This document shows, one piece after another, positions 26,745-34,570 of a DNA stretch of 64,000 bases. Every line of letters starts with the position of its first letter. Position 1 is the stretch's first letter. Source of the stretch: Thioalkalivibrio nitratireducens DSM 14787 (lineage in GTDB: Bacteria > Pseudomonadota > Gammaproteobacteria > Ectothiorhodospirales > Ectothiorhodospiraceae); assembly GCF_000321415.2 (NCBI RefSeq), contig NC_019902.2, positions 1,860,001 through 1,924,000 of the forward strand. Reading direction: 5' to 3'. A program made the position numbers and the translations under genes. The notes under the pieces were generated by a model. The model saw only the letters and a list, made by a program, of their open reading frames with translations, did no database searches and was not told the origin of the DNA.

Positions 26745-27389
26745 TCACCCGGGTCTGGTTCGAAGCACGCGGACCGCACCACGCAGGCGTTCGATGCGCC
26801 CCGTCGCTTCGAGCTTCGCCAGCGCGCGGTACAGCGCCTCGTGGGTCAGGCCGATTTCCTCGGCGACGTCCTTCCAGGTACCTTCCGGCCGGTAGAACCT
26901 TCCCGCGTCCACCTGCAGGCGCAGGAACAGTAACAGCCGCTCCGCAGCCGCACGCACCTGCCGCACCTCGAGCCGCGTGCGCAGACCCTGCACGCGGCGA
27001 GCCAGTCCAGCGGCGAAATCGAACAACGCATTGGGGTCGCCGCGAAAGCGGGCCACCAACGCCGTCCGCGGGTAGAAATGCAGCTCGGCATCGTGCACGA
27101 CGCGCGCGTCACAGTGATAGCAGGAAGAAAACAGCGACGCCTCCGCGAACAGTTCCCCAGGGCGCACGGTATGGACCGGCACCGTCGTACCGTCAGGTGT
27201 CACGCGTTCCAGACGAACCCGGCCGGTCACGAGCCGGAAGATGCCGTAAGCCGGGGCGTTGCGATGGAACAACAGTGCACCGGCCGGCAGCTGGCGCAGC
27301 ACCGGCTGCACGCCGGCGATCGACGGATACCCGGTACCCGTTCGACGCGGCCCGGCAGATCGCTGGTCGCCTGATGCGTTCCGCTCCAT
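26745..27389 (-). CDS. Crp/Fnr-family transcriptional regulator
   Basis: The product has 214 residues from ATG 27389: an N-terminal cyclic-nucleotide-binding-like beta roll (about 30-130, with RPGELFAEASLF matching the family's GExFGE segment), a long dimerisation helix, and a C-terminal winged helix (TWKDVAEEIGLTHEALYRALAKLE). It lacks the N-terminal cysteine cluster of FNR; the only close cysteines are SSCYHC in the beta roll. A perfect FNR-box-like palindrome overlaps its start codon, suggesting autoregulation and joint control of the divergent His-rich Spy-like gene. The effector ligand is not known. Confidence 0.87.
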   Translation of the reverse strand: MERNASGDQRSAGPRRTGTGYPSIAGVQPVLRQLPAGALLFHRNAPAYGIFRLVTGRVRLERVTPDGTTVPVHTVRPGELFAEASLFSSCYHCDARVVHDAELHFYPRTALVARFRGDPNALFDFAAGLARRVQGLRTRLEVRQVRAAAERLLLFLRLQVDAGRFYRPEGTWKDVAEEIGLTHEALYRALAKLEATGRIERLRGAVRVLRTRPG

Positions 27390-27405
27390 ATGATCCCAAT
27401 CATAT
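27388..27405. promoter_or_regulatory. FNR/Crp-like operator palindrome
   Basis: ATATGAT-CCCA-ATCATAT is a perfect 7-bp inverted repeat with a 4-base spacer. The inner TGAT-N4-ATCA matches the core of the FNR/Anr consensus TTGAT-N4-ATCAA. It overlaps the start codon of the Crp/Fnr-type gene and lies 60 bases upstream of the divergent Spy-like gene. Confidence 0.65.
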
Positions 27406-27464
27406 ATCGGCGAGCCCGTTGCCGCCATGATCGCGGTCCACGAACCGGACCGGAGAATCCATCG

Positions 27465-28088
27465 ATGAAAAAGGCTCTGTTGCTCCCGATCCTGTGCATT
27501 GCCCTGCCTGCCCTGGCACAACCGCCCCATGCGCACCCCCATCCGGGCCACGGCGAATCGCACATCCACCCGGATCCCGGGCACACGGCCGAGACCGCGT
27601 CCGGCCCGAATGCCGGCCACGGCACCAAGGCCGCTGACCATCATCACCATGCCACGTATGCAGGACTCCAGGATCGGCGGATCAAGGCCCTGTCCGACCA
27701 GCAGATCGAGGATCTGATGGCCGGGCGCGGGATGTCGATGGCCCTGCCCGCCGAACTCAACGGGTACCCCGGCCCGGTACACACCCTGGAACTGGCTCGG
27801 GAACTCGATCTTTCGGCCGAGCAGGAGCGGCAGACCCGCCAACTGTACGCCGAGATGCAGCACGAGGCGCGCGCACTTGGCGAACGGCTGATCGCCGCGG
27901 AAGAAGTACTGGACCGGCTGTTCCGCGACGGCGATGCCACTCCCGAAAACGTGTTGGCCGCGGCACTCGAGGCCGCCCGTGCGCAGGGAGAGCTGCGCGC
28001 AACCCACCTTCGGTACCACTTGCACATGATCGACGTGCTCACGCCCGAACAGGTCGAACGCTACAACACGGTACGCGGGTACCACTGA
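27465..28088 (+). CDS. His-rich periplasmic Spy/CpxP-like protein
   Basis: The product has 207 residues. A signal peptide (MKKALLLPILCIALPALAQ) is followed by a very His-rich segment (about 20-65, with HHHH near 63) and then an all-helical domain of about 130 residues with the LTPEQ-type signature (VLTPEQVERYN) and an earlier LSAEQ, like Spy/CpxP/heavy-metal-resistance proteins. ATG 27465 has GGAG nine bases upstream; the frame is open to 27390 but that part lacks a signal peptide. It is divergent from the Crp/Fnr-type regulator with the palindrome between them. The histidines suggest metal binding in the periplasm, but the metal is unknown. Confidence 0.8.
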   Translation: MKKALLLPILCIALPALAQPPHAHPHPGHGESHIHPDPGHTAETASGPNAGHGTKAADHHHHATYAGLQDRRIKALSDQQIEDLMAGRGMSMALPAELNGYPGPVHTLELARELDLSAEQERQTRQLYAEMQHEARALGERLIAAEEVLDRLFRDGDATPENVLAAALEAARAQGELRATHLRYHLHMIDVLTPEQVERYNTVRGYH

Positions 28089-28238
28089 GCGGGTTCCGCC
28101 GCGGAGCACGGCCTCTCGGCGGCAGGCGATCGCAGGCGATAACGCGTACCCGCCCAGCGGACGCCACCGCCGGGCATGGTGCCGCACGCGCTCCGCGTGG
28201 CATAGCGACGCCGGACGCGGCCAGCGCAGGCCCCTCGC

Positions 28239-29693
28239 TCACCGCCGCCAGAACGCGGGCGACAGCAGTACCAGCACGGTGAAGATCTCCAGGCGCCCGA
28301 GCAGCATCGAGAAAACGAGCACCCACTTGCTGAAATCGCTGATGCCGGCGTAGTTCGCGCCGACGTCGCCGAGGCCAGGCCCCAGATTGTTCAGCGTCGC
28401 CGCCACCGCGGAGAAGGAGGTGACCTGATCGAGCCCCGAAGCCATCAACACCAGCGTCATCAGCGCGAACACGAGAATGTAGGCGGCCATGAAGCCCCAG
28501 ACTGCCTCGACCACCCGATCCGGCATCACCCGCTCGTTCACCTTGACCGCGATATGCGCATGCGGATGGATCAGCCGCTGGATCTCGCGCAATCCCTGCT
28601 TGGCGAGCAGCAGTACACGGATGACTTTCATCCCGCCGCCGGTCGATGCGGTGCAGCCGCCGACAAAGGACAGGAACACCAGCATCACCGGCAGAAATCC
28701 CGGCCACAGGTGAAACTCGGTGGTCGCATAGCCGGTGGTGGTGCCGATCGATACGGCATGAAAGATCCCCTGGCGCAGTGCCTCGGGGGCGTCGGCGACC
28801 ACTCCCGCGTAGAGCAGATAGCCAACCGCGATCGCGGCGCCGGCCGCAAGCAGCAGCAGGTAGAACCGCACCTCCTCGTCCCGCGCGTAGGGTGCGAGAC
28901 CCTGGCGCCTCACCGCCAGGAAATGCAGCGCGAAGTTCATCCCGCCCAACAGCATGAAGACCACGGCCACGGATTCGATCAGGGCGCTGTCGAAATGGCC
29001 GATGCTCGCGTCGTAGGTGGAGAACCCACCGATCGCGACCGTGCTGAACGAGTGGGTGACCGCGTCGAACGCCTCCATTCCGGCCGCCCAGTACGCGAGC
29101 GCGCGGGCAACCGTCAGACCCAGGTAGATGAACCAGAGGTTGCGCGCGGTCTCGGCAATGCGCGGCGTGAGCTTGTTGTCCTTCAGCGGGCCGGGCATCT
29201 CGGCGCGGAACAGCTGCATGCCGCCGATCCCCAGCAGCGGCAGGATCGCCACGGCCAGCACGATGATCCCCATGCCGCCGAGCCACTGCAGCTGCTGCCG
29301 GTACCACAGCAACGCCCGCGGCAGGTCGTCGAGGCCGACGATCACCGTCGCGCCGGTGGTGGTCAGGCCGGACATCGATTCGAATACCGCGTCCGTGAGC
29401 GAGATATGAAGCGCGGGGTCGAGATGCAGCGGCAAGGCCCCGAAAATACCCAGCACCAGCCAGAACATCACCACCACCACGAACCCGTCGCGCACATGCA
29501 GGTCGCCGCGGGACCAGAAAAACGGAACCCAGATCAGCAAACCGGCCGCCAGCAGAATGAAAAAGGCGTGCAGGAAGACCCAGAGGCTGGCCTCGCCGTA
29601 TATCCAGCCGATCAGCGCCGGGGGCAGCATGGTCAGGCTGAACAGCGTCACCAGGATGCCGAGCAGCCGCAAGGTGGTGGCGAGCTGGATCAT
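28239..29693 (-). CDS. trkH: Trk-type potassium uptake protein TrkH
   Basis: The product has 484 residues and about 10-12 membrane segments. It is the K+-conducting subunit of the Trk system, with four pore loops that each carry a filter glycine: SMSGLTTTGAT, FSTVAIGGFST, SIGTTTGYAT and LNNLGPGLG. ATG 29693 is preferred over TTG 29699. It follows trkA by 57 bases on the same strand, so the channel and its NAD/ATP-binding gate are produced together. All selectivity-filter elements appear intact. Confidence 0.93.
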   Translation of the reverse strand: MIQLATTLRLLGILVTLFSLTMLPPALIGWIYGEASLWVFLHAFFILLAAGLLIWVPFFWSRGDLHVRDGFVVVVMFWLVLGIFGALPLHLDPALHISLTDAVFESMSGLTTTGATVIVGLDDLPRALLWYRQQLQWLGGMGIIVLAVAILPLLGIGGMQLFRAEMPGPLKDNKLTPRIAETARNLWFIYLGLTVARALAYWAAGMEAFDAVTHSFSTVAIGGFSTYDASIGHFDSALIESVAVVFMLLGGMNFALHFLAVRRQGLAPYARDEEVRFYLLLLAAGAAIAVGYLLYAGVVADAPEALRQGIFHAVSIGTTTGYATTEFHLWPGFLPVMLVFLSFVGGCTASTGGGMKVIRVLLLAKQGLREIQRLIHPHAHIAVKVNERVMPDRVVEAVWGFMAAYILVFALMTLVLMASGLDQVTSFSAVAATLNNLGPGLGDVGANYAGISDFSKWVLVFSMLLGRLEIFTVLVLLSPAFWRR

Positions 29694-29750
29694 CCGCAAC
29701 GCACGCCGGGATTCGAAGGGAACGGGTGAGCGGGACCGGTCGGCATCGGA

Positions 29751-31130
29751 TCAGAAGAACAGGGGGCTGGGCTGGAACAGCCGCTGCACCGCCGGAACCT
29801 GAGCGGCGTCCGCAAGGAACAGAATCGCGTGATCTCCGGCCCGGACGACGGTGTCGTGATGCGGGATGATTACCTCGTCGCCACGCACCAGTGCACCGAT
29901 GCTGGTGCCCCCGGGCAGTTCCAGATCGGCCACCGTGCGGTCGACGACCTGCGAAGTCTGCGCATCCCCGTGCACCACCGTCTCGATCGCCTCGGCCGCG
30001 CCGCGGCGCAGGCTGTGCACGGCCGTGGTCCCGCCTTCTCGCACCTTCGCGAGCAGTGCCGCCACCGTGACGAGCTGTGGCGAGATCGCGATGTCGATCG
30101 TACCGCTCTGGACCAGGTCCACATAGCTCGGCCGGTTGATCAGGCTGATCACCTTGCGCACTCCGCGGCGCTTCGCGAGCATGCCGGCAAAGATGTTGGC
30201 CTGGTCGTCGTTGGTCACGGCGCAGAACACGTCCGCGTGCTCCACGCCAATCTCTTCCAGGAAACGGTCGTCGGACGCGTCGCCCTCGAGCACCAGGATT
30301 TCCGTCGGCAGATCGACCGCGAGCAGCGCCGCCCGGGCCGGGTCGCGCTCGATCAGTTTCACGTGGTAGTCCTCGCCCAGCGTCTCGCCCAGCCGCCGAC
30401 CGATGTTGCCGCCACCCGCGATCACCACTCGCCGGTAGGGCCGCTCCAGATGCCTCAGTTCGGACATGACCGCACGGATGTTGCGCTTGGCGGCAACGAA
30501 GAAGACCTCGTCGTCGCCCTCGATCACCGTGTCACCGTCCGGCGGCACCGGGCGGTCGCGCCGGAAGATCGCGGCCACCCGGGTCTCGACCCCGGTACGG
30601 CTCCCGCGCAACCGGCGCAGCTCGCGCCCGACCAGCGGACCCTCGCGGTACGCGCGGACCGCGACCAGCGCGACCCGGCCGCCGGCGAAATCCAGCACCT
30701 GCAACGCCCCGGGGTGCTGAATCAGCCGGTGGATCTGGGTGGTCACAATCTCCTCGGGGGAAATCAGCATGTCCACCGGCACCGCGTCGCGCGCAAACAG
30801 CTGCGGATACCGTCGGTAGTCCTCGGCCCGGGCCCGGGCGATCCGGGTCTCGACGTTGAACAGCGTCGACGCGACCTGGCAGGCCATCATGTTCACCTCG
30901 TCGGAGTCGGTCACCGCGACCAGCAGCTCGGCGTCCTCGGCACCCGCGGCCTTCAGCACCGGCGGATGCGCGCCGAACCCCGCCACGACCCGCACGCCGA
31001 GATCGTCCCGCAATACCTCCAGGCACCGGGGATCCCGGTCGACCACGGTGATCTCGTGGCCATCGGCACCGAGCGCCTCGGCCAGCGAATAGCCCACCTG
31101 ACCGGCACCCAGGATGATGATCTTCTTCAT
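29751..31130 (-). CDS. trkA: Trk potassium transporter NAD-binding subunit TrkA
   Basis: The product has 459 residues with duplicated RCK architecture: an N-terminal Rossmann domain (GAGQVG near residue 7), a TrkA-C domain, a second Rossmann domain (GGGNIG near 238) and a second TrkA-C domain. It forms the cytoplasmic gating ring that binds NAD(H)/ATP and opens TrkH. It is the first gene of the trkA-trkH pair and diverges from the NodI-like ABC gene, with 134 bases between them. Confidence 0.95.
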   Translation of the reverse strand: MKKIIILGAGQVGYSLAEALGADGHEITVVDRDPRCLEVLRDDLGVRVVAGFGAHPPVLKAAGAEDAELLVAVTDSDEVNMMACQVASTLFNVETRIARARAEDYRRYPQLFARDAVPVDMLISPEEIVTTQIHRLIQHPGALQVLDFAGGRVALVAVRAYREGPLVGRELRRLRGSRTGVETRVAAIFRRDRPVPPDGDTVIEGDDEVFFVAAKRNIRAVMSELRHLERPYRRVVIAGGGNIGRRLGETLGEDYHVKLIERDPARAALLAVDLPTEILVLEGDASDDRFLEEIGVEHADVFCAVTNDDQANIFAGMLAKRRGVRKVISLINRPSYVDLVQSGTIDIAISPQLVTVAALLAKVREGGTTAVHSLRRGAAEAIETVVHGDAQTSQVVDRTVADLELPGGTSIGALVRGDEVIIPHHDTVVRAGDHAILFLADAAQVPAVQRLFQPSPLFF

Positions 31131-31264
31131 GAATATCCGAAGCCCACGGCTGTCGCGCCCCCTGGCACGCCGCCCGCGCGGATGCTGCCGGCGTTGTGCT
31201 CCCGTATGCTACTGCCCTGCCCCGTCCCTGGCCACCGCCCGTCCCGGAGAATCCGCCCCACGTC

Positions 31265-32266
31265 ATGGTCCCAACTCCCCAGGCATCGCCGAGGCAATCG
31301 GCGATACACCCGCAATCCGAACCCACCGGCGCCCGACCCGACACCGGCTCGGCGGATCGGGTGCCAGCGATCGGCATCCGCGGCCTGCGCAAATGCTACA
31401 ACGGAGTCGCCGTGGTCGACGGCGTCGACCTGACCGTCCCGTCCGGCGAGTTCTTCGGCCTGCTCGGACCCAACGGGGCCGGCAAGACCACCACGCTGCG
31501 CATGCTGCTGGGGCTGACGCCGATCGACGAGGGCGAAGTGCAGGTGCTCGGGCACCCGATCCCCGAGTGCGAGCGCGAGGTGCGCCTGCGGCTCGGCGTG
31601 GTGCCCCAGTTCGACACGCTGGACCCGGATTTCACGGTGGAAGAAAACCTGTTCACCTACGCCTCGTATTTCGGGCTCTCGGGTCCGGCCCTCGAGCGGC
31701 GCGTCGGCGACCTGCTCGAACTCGCGAACCTCGAAAGCCGGCGCCAGTCGCGCATCGATACCCTTTCCGGCGGCATGAAGCGCCGGCTGACACTGGCGCG
31801 GGCGCTGGTCAACGCCCCGGAACTGGTGATCCTCGACGAACCGACCACCGGCCTGGACCCGCAGGCGCGGCATCACCTGTGGCGCCAGCTGCGGCGGCTG
31901 CGCGAGCGCGGGGTGACGCTGGTGCTGACCACACACTACATGGAAGAAGCCGAGGAGCTCTGCGACCGCGTCGCGATCATCGATCGCGGCCGGATCATCG
32001 CCTGCGACTCGCCGCGGGCATTGATCGCGGCCCACGTGGAACCCTGGGTGATCAGCCTGAACACGCCTTCCGCGCGCGAATTCCTGGCCGAACGCGGCGA
32101 CCTGCCGGCCCGGATGCACGAAATCGCCGACACCTGGCTGATCTACACCGCCGATCCCGCGGCAGTCCGGGGTACGCTGGAGGCGGCGGGGCTGGCCCAC
32201 TCGACCCGTGCCGGCAATCTCGAGGACGTGTTCCTGAAACTCACCGGCCACGAACTGCGCGACTGA
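31265..32266 (+). CDS. nodI: ABC transporter ATP-binding protein, NodI family
   Basis: The product has 333 residues. Walker A is GPNGAGKT, the signature is LSGGMKRR, and Walker B with the adjoining catalytic glutamate is LVILDEPTTGLD. The C-terminal half resembles NodI/DrrA-type exporters. The first roughly 35 residues are Pro-rich and variable; ATG 31265 is chosen (GGAGA about 12 bases upstream) but the frame continues to 31196. The permease gene follows after one base. NodI named the rhizobial lipooligosaccharide exporter; here the pair is a drug- or lipid-type exporter of unknown substrate. Confidence 0.88.
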   Translation: MVPTPQASPRQSAIHPQSEPTGARPDTGSADRVPAIGIRGLRKCYNGVAVVDGVDLTVPSGEFFGLLGPNGAGKTTTLRMLLGLTPIDEGEVQVLGHPIPECEREVRLRLGVVPQFDTLDPDFTVEENLFTYASYFGLSGPALERRVGDLLELANLESRRQSRIDTLSGGMKRRLTLARALVNAPELVILDEPTTGLDPQARHHLWRQLRRLRERGVTLVLTTHYMEEAEELCDRVAIIDRGRIIACDSPRALIAAHVEPWVISLNTPSAREFLAERGDLPARMHEIADTWLIYTADPAAVRGTLEAAGLAHSTRAGNLEDVFLKLTGHELRD

Positions 32267-32267
32267 G

Positions 32268-33056
32268 ATGCACAACGCATTGCAACCGTTGCTGTTGCGG
32301 CCGAGCCTGCGCTTTGTCGCGGTGTGGCGGCGCAACCTGCGTGTCTGGCGCAAGCTCATCATGCCGTCTCTGCTCGGCAACTTCGGCGAACCGGTGCTGT
32401 ACCTGCTGGCGTTCGGCTACGGTTTCGGGCGCCTGGTCGGAGAGGTCGAGGGCATGAGCTACATGGTGTTCATCGCCTCGGGGATCATCTGCTCCAGCGC
32501 GATGTTTACCGCGAGCTTCGAGGGGATGTACTCGGCCTACACGCGCATGGCCGAACAGAACACCTGGCTGGCGATGCTCGCGACGCCGCTGACGCTGGAC
32601 GACATCGTGTTCGCCGAGGCCGTCTGGGCCGCGACCAAGGGGCTGATCAGTTCCGGCGCGATCCTGATCGTCGCCAGTCTGCTCGGCCTGGTCAGCGACC
32701 CGCGGGCACTGCTGGCACTGCCGATCGTGTTCCTCGCCGGGTTCACCTTCGGTTCACTGGCGCTGGTGGTCACCGCATTCTCGCGCAGCTATGACTTCTT
32801 TCTCTATTATTTCACTTTAGCTGTTACACCCATGCTACTGCTTTCAGGCGTTTTCTTCCCGCTTCGAGAGTTTCCCGACTGGGTACAGCACCTGGCATTC
32901 GCGCTGCCGCTGGCCCACGTGGTGGAGGTCGTGCGCCCGCTGATGACGGGTTCCTGGCCGACCCAGGTCGGCCTCCACCTGGCTGTGATCGCCGCCTACG
33001 GCGTCGCCGCGCTGGTCGCCGCCACCGCGCTGATCCGCCACCGCCTGATCCGCTGA
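32268..33056 (+). CDS. nodJ: ABC-2 type permease, NodJ family
   Basis: The product has 262 residues and six membrane segments, with the ABC-2 signature region LLLSGVFFPLREFPDWVQ near residue 185-205. It pairs with the NodI-like ATPase (one base apart). Within it, bases 32791-32850 drop to about 40 percent G+C and use codons such as TTA, ACA and TTT that are rare in the neighbourhood, while the protein sequence there is the family's most conserved part. The substrate is unknown. Confidence 0.88.
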   Translation: MHNALQPLLLRPSLRFVAVWRRNLRVWRKLIMPSLLGNFGEPVLYLLAFGYGFGRLVGEVEGMSYMVFIASGIICSSAMFTASFEGMYSAYTRMAEQNTWLAMLATPLTLDDIVFAEAVWAATKGLISSGAILIVASLLGLVSDPRALLALPIVFLAGFTFGSLALVVTAFSRSYDFFLYYFTLAVTPMLLLSGVFFPLREFPDWVQHLAFALPLAHVVEVVRPLMTGSWPTQVGLHLAVIAAYGVAALVAATALIRHRLIR

Positions 33057-33072
33057 CGACACGGCCCGCACG

Positions 33073-33092
33073 CAGGCAGGCAGGCAGGCAGG
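33073..33092 (+). repeat. (CAGG)5 tetranucleotide repeat
   Basis: Five perfect CAGG units lie 16 bases after the nodJ stop, in non-coding DNA between nodJ and lexA. No gene spans it, so phase variation of a product is not expected. Confidence 0.9.
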
Positions 33093-33199
33093 CACGGCAT
33101 CTCCCCCACCGCCTGCACATGCGCCAAGCGCCGGGGTCGTGCGTCCTGCGTCGGCACAACCTGCGCGGAAGGCGCGGCCCGCAGACACAACAGCGCCAC

Positions 33200-33228
33200 T
33201 TGCACCGGCTCAGCCGTCGCTGGATACT
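33200..33228 (+). promoter_or_regulatory. Putative lexA promoter
   Basis: TTGCAC (33200-33205) and GATACT (33223-33228) are separated by 17 bases, a good sigma-70 layout, and the LexA box overlaps the downstream end of the -10 region. The predicted transcription start falls near 33235. Prediction only. Confidence 0.45.
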
Positions 33229-33257
33229 GTTCATATGAACAGCATCCAGCGACGGCT
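33212..33257. repeat. 46-bp near-perfect palindrome around the LexA box
   Basis: The half-sites 33212-33234 and 33235-33257 are reverse complements except for one position (A at 33226 against C at 33243). This goes 15 bp beyond the 16-bp SOS box on each side and ends six bases before the lexA start codon. Confidence 0.95.
33227..33242. promoter_or_regulatory. LexA (SOS) box
   Basis: CTGTTCATATGAACAG is a perfect palindrome matching the gammaproteobacterial consensus CTGT-N8-ACAG. It is the centre of a longer palindrome (33212-33257) in which 22 of 23 base pairs match. Its position predicts LexA autorepression of lexA-imuA-imuB. Confidence 0.92.
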
Positions 33258-33267
33258 TCAGCCATGA
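33235..33267 (+). CDS. Possible 10-residue leader peptide upstream of lexA
   Basis: An ATG at the centre of the LexA palindrome opens a frame [10 protein letters not shown] whose TGA overlaps the lexA ATG (ATGA, 33264-33267). The predicted transcription start coincides with this ATG, so it would be leaderless, and lexA itself has no visible Shine-Dalgarno. Coupled translation is therefore possible. This is inference; the ORF could be a by-product of the palindrome. Confidence 0.3.
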   Translation: MNSIQRRLQP

Positions 33268-33872
33268 AACTCACCGCGCGCCAGCAGGAGATCCTCGCGT
33301 TCATCCGCGGGCAGGTCGAGGAGCGGGGCTCGGCCCCAACCCGGGAGGAGATCTGCCGGGCCTTCGGCTTTCGCTCGCCCTACGCGGCCGAGTGCCACCT
33401 GCGTGCGCTGACCCGCAAGGGCGCGATCGAACTGGTCAGCGGCAGTGCCCGCGGGATCCGCCTGCCTCGCGGTTCCGGACCGGCAGACGAATTGCCCCTG
33501 GTCGGGCGGGTCGCCGCCGGCGCGCCGATCCTGGCCGTCGAACACCTGGAAGGCCGCTACCGGGTCGACCCGCGGCTGTTCCATCCGCGTCCGGATTACC
33601 TGCTCCGGGTTCGGGGCGAAAGCATGCGCGATGCCGGAATCCTCGACGGCGACCTGCTCGCGGTGCGGCAGAGCCCCGAGGTCCGGAACGGGCAGATCGT
33701 GGTCGCCCGGATCGACGACGAGGTCACGGTGAAGTACTTCCAGCGCACCGGAGACCGCGTGAGCCTGCTGCCGGCGAACCCCGACTTCACGCCGATCGCG
33801 ATCGACCCCGGCCACCGGGAACTGGTCATCGAGGGGATCGGGGTCGGCGTGCTGCGCGCGCTGAAGGAATAG
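33264..33872 (+). CDS. lexA: SOS regulator LexA
   Basis: LexA (202 residues) represses SOS genes until RecA filaments trigger self-cleavage. It has an N-terminal winged helix ([13 protein letters not shown], then [25 protein letters not shown]), a cleavage site Ala85-Gly86, catalytic Ser120 (GESMRDAG) and Lys157 (VKYF). All are in place, so it should be cleavable. It heads the lexA-imuA-imuB operon behind its own SOS box. Being next to imuA/imuB it may be the second-type LexA that controls the mutagenesis cassette, or the only LexA of the cell; the window cannot tell. Confidence 0.95.
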   Translation: MKLTARQQEILAFIRGQVEERGSAPTREEICRAFGFRSPYAAECHLRALTRKGAIELVSGSARGIRLPRGSGPADELPLVGRVAAGAPILAVEHLEGRYRVDPRLFHPRPDYLLRVRGESMRDAGILDGDLLAVRQSPEVRNGQIVVARIDDEVTVKYFQRTGDRVSLLPANPDFTPIAIDPGHRELVIEGIGVGVLRALKE

Positions 33873-33895
33873 ATTCAGTCACCGGAAAGCGCGTG

Positions 33896-34570
33896 ATGAC
33901 GGCATTGGAGGAACTGCTGTCCCACCCCCGGATCTGGCGCGGAGACGCCGCCGGGGCCACCCGGACCCCGGTCCGGCCCAGCGGCATCGCGGCGCTGGAC
34001 CAGGCCCTGCGCGGCGGCTGGCCGCAGGGACAGCTGATCGAGCTGATTGGGAGCCCATTCGGCAGCGGCGAGACGCGGCTGCTGTTGCCGGTGCTCGCGG
34101 ACTGCGCCCGCGAACATCGGCGGATCGTGCTGGTCGCGCCGCCCGCCACGCCCTGGACACTCGGCTGGCGGCAACTGGGAATGGATCCGGAACGGATCCT
34201 GCTGATCCGGGCCGGCAGCGGCGACGACGCCATCTGGTGCTGCGAGCAGGTGCTGCGCTCTCCCGGCACCGGGGTTCTGCTGGCCTGGCTGCGGGATGCC
34301 GGCAGCGCCTCGCTGCGCCGGCTGCGCCTGGCTGCGGCCTCGGCTCATGCCTGCGGGTTCGTCTACCGCCCGGCACCGGCGGCACGACACCCCTCCCCGG
34401 CCCATTTACGTATCCACTGGCAGGCACGGCAGGACCACCTGTATCTGCAGATCCTGAAATGCACCGGCGGCGTGCCGCCGCAGGAGCGGCCGATACGGGT
34501 TTCCCTGGCCACCTGGAATCGGCCGCCGCCGGGGCCGAACATGCGGCACCCCCATGAAGACGGGAGCTGA
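33896..34570 (+). CDS. imuA: Translesion synthesis accessory protein ImuA
   Basis: The product has 224 residues. ImuA is a RecA/SulA-like protein needed for damage-induced mutagenesis with ImuB and DnaE2. The RecA-like segment is visible as GGWPQGQLIELIG followed by GSGETRLLLP, where the Walker A lysine is replaced (SGET), as is usual for this degenerate family. It starts 23 bases after lexA (ATG 33896; GTG 33893 is equivalent) and overlaps imuB by 17 bases. SOS control through the upstream LexA box is expected. Confidence 0.88.
   Translation: MTALEELLSHPRIWRGDAAGATRTPVRPSGIAALDQALRGGWPQGQLIELIGSPFGSGETRLLLPVLADCAREHRRIVLVAPPATPWTLGWRQLGMDPERILLIRAGSGDDAIWCCEQVLRSPGTGVLLAWLRDAGSASLRRLRLAAASAHACGFVYRPAPAARHPSPAHLRIHWQARQDHLYLQILKCTGGVPPQERPIRVSLATWNRPPPGPNMRHPHEDGS

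Noticed and set aside
28165-28210. Inverted repeat between the Spy-like gene and trkH as a bidirectional terminator
   Set aside because: Stem is only partial (CACGCG/CGCGTG core) and lacks T-runs.
33073-33092. (CAGG)5 repeat as a phase-variation switch
   Set aside because: It lies in non-coding DNA after nodJ, with no gene across it.
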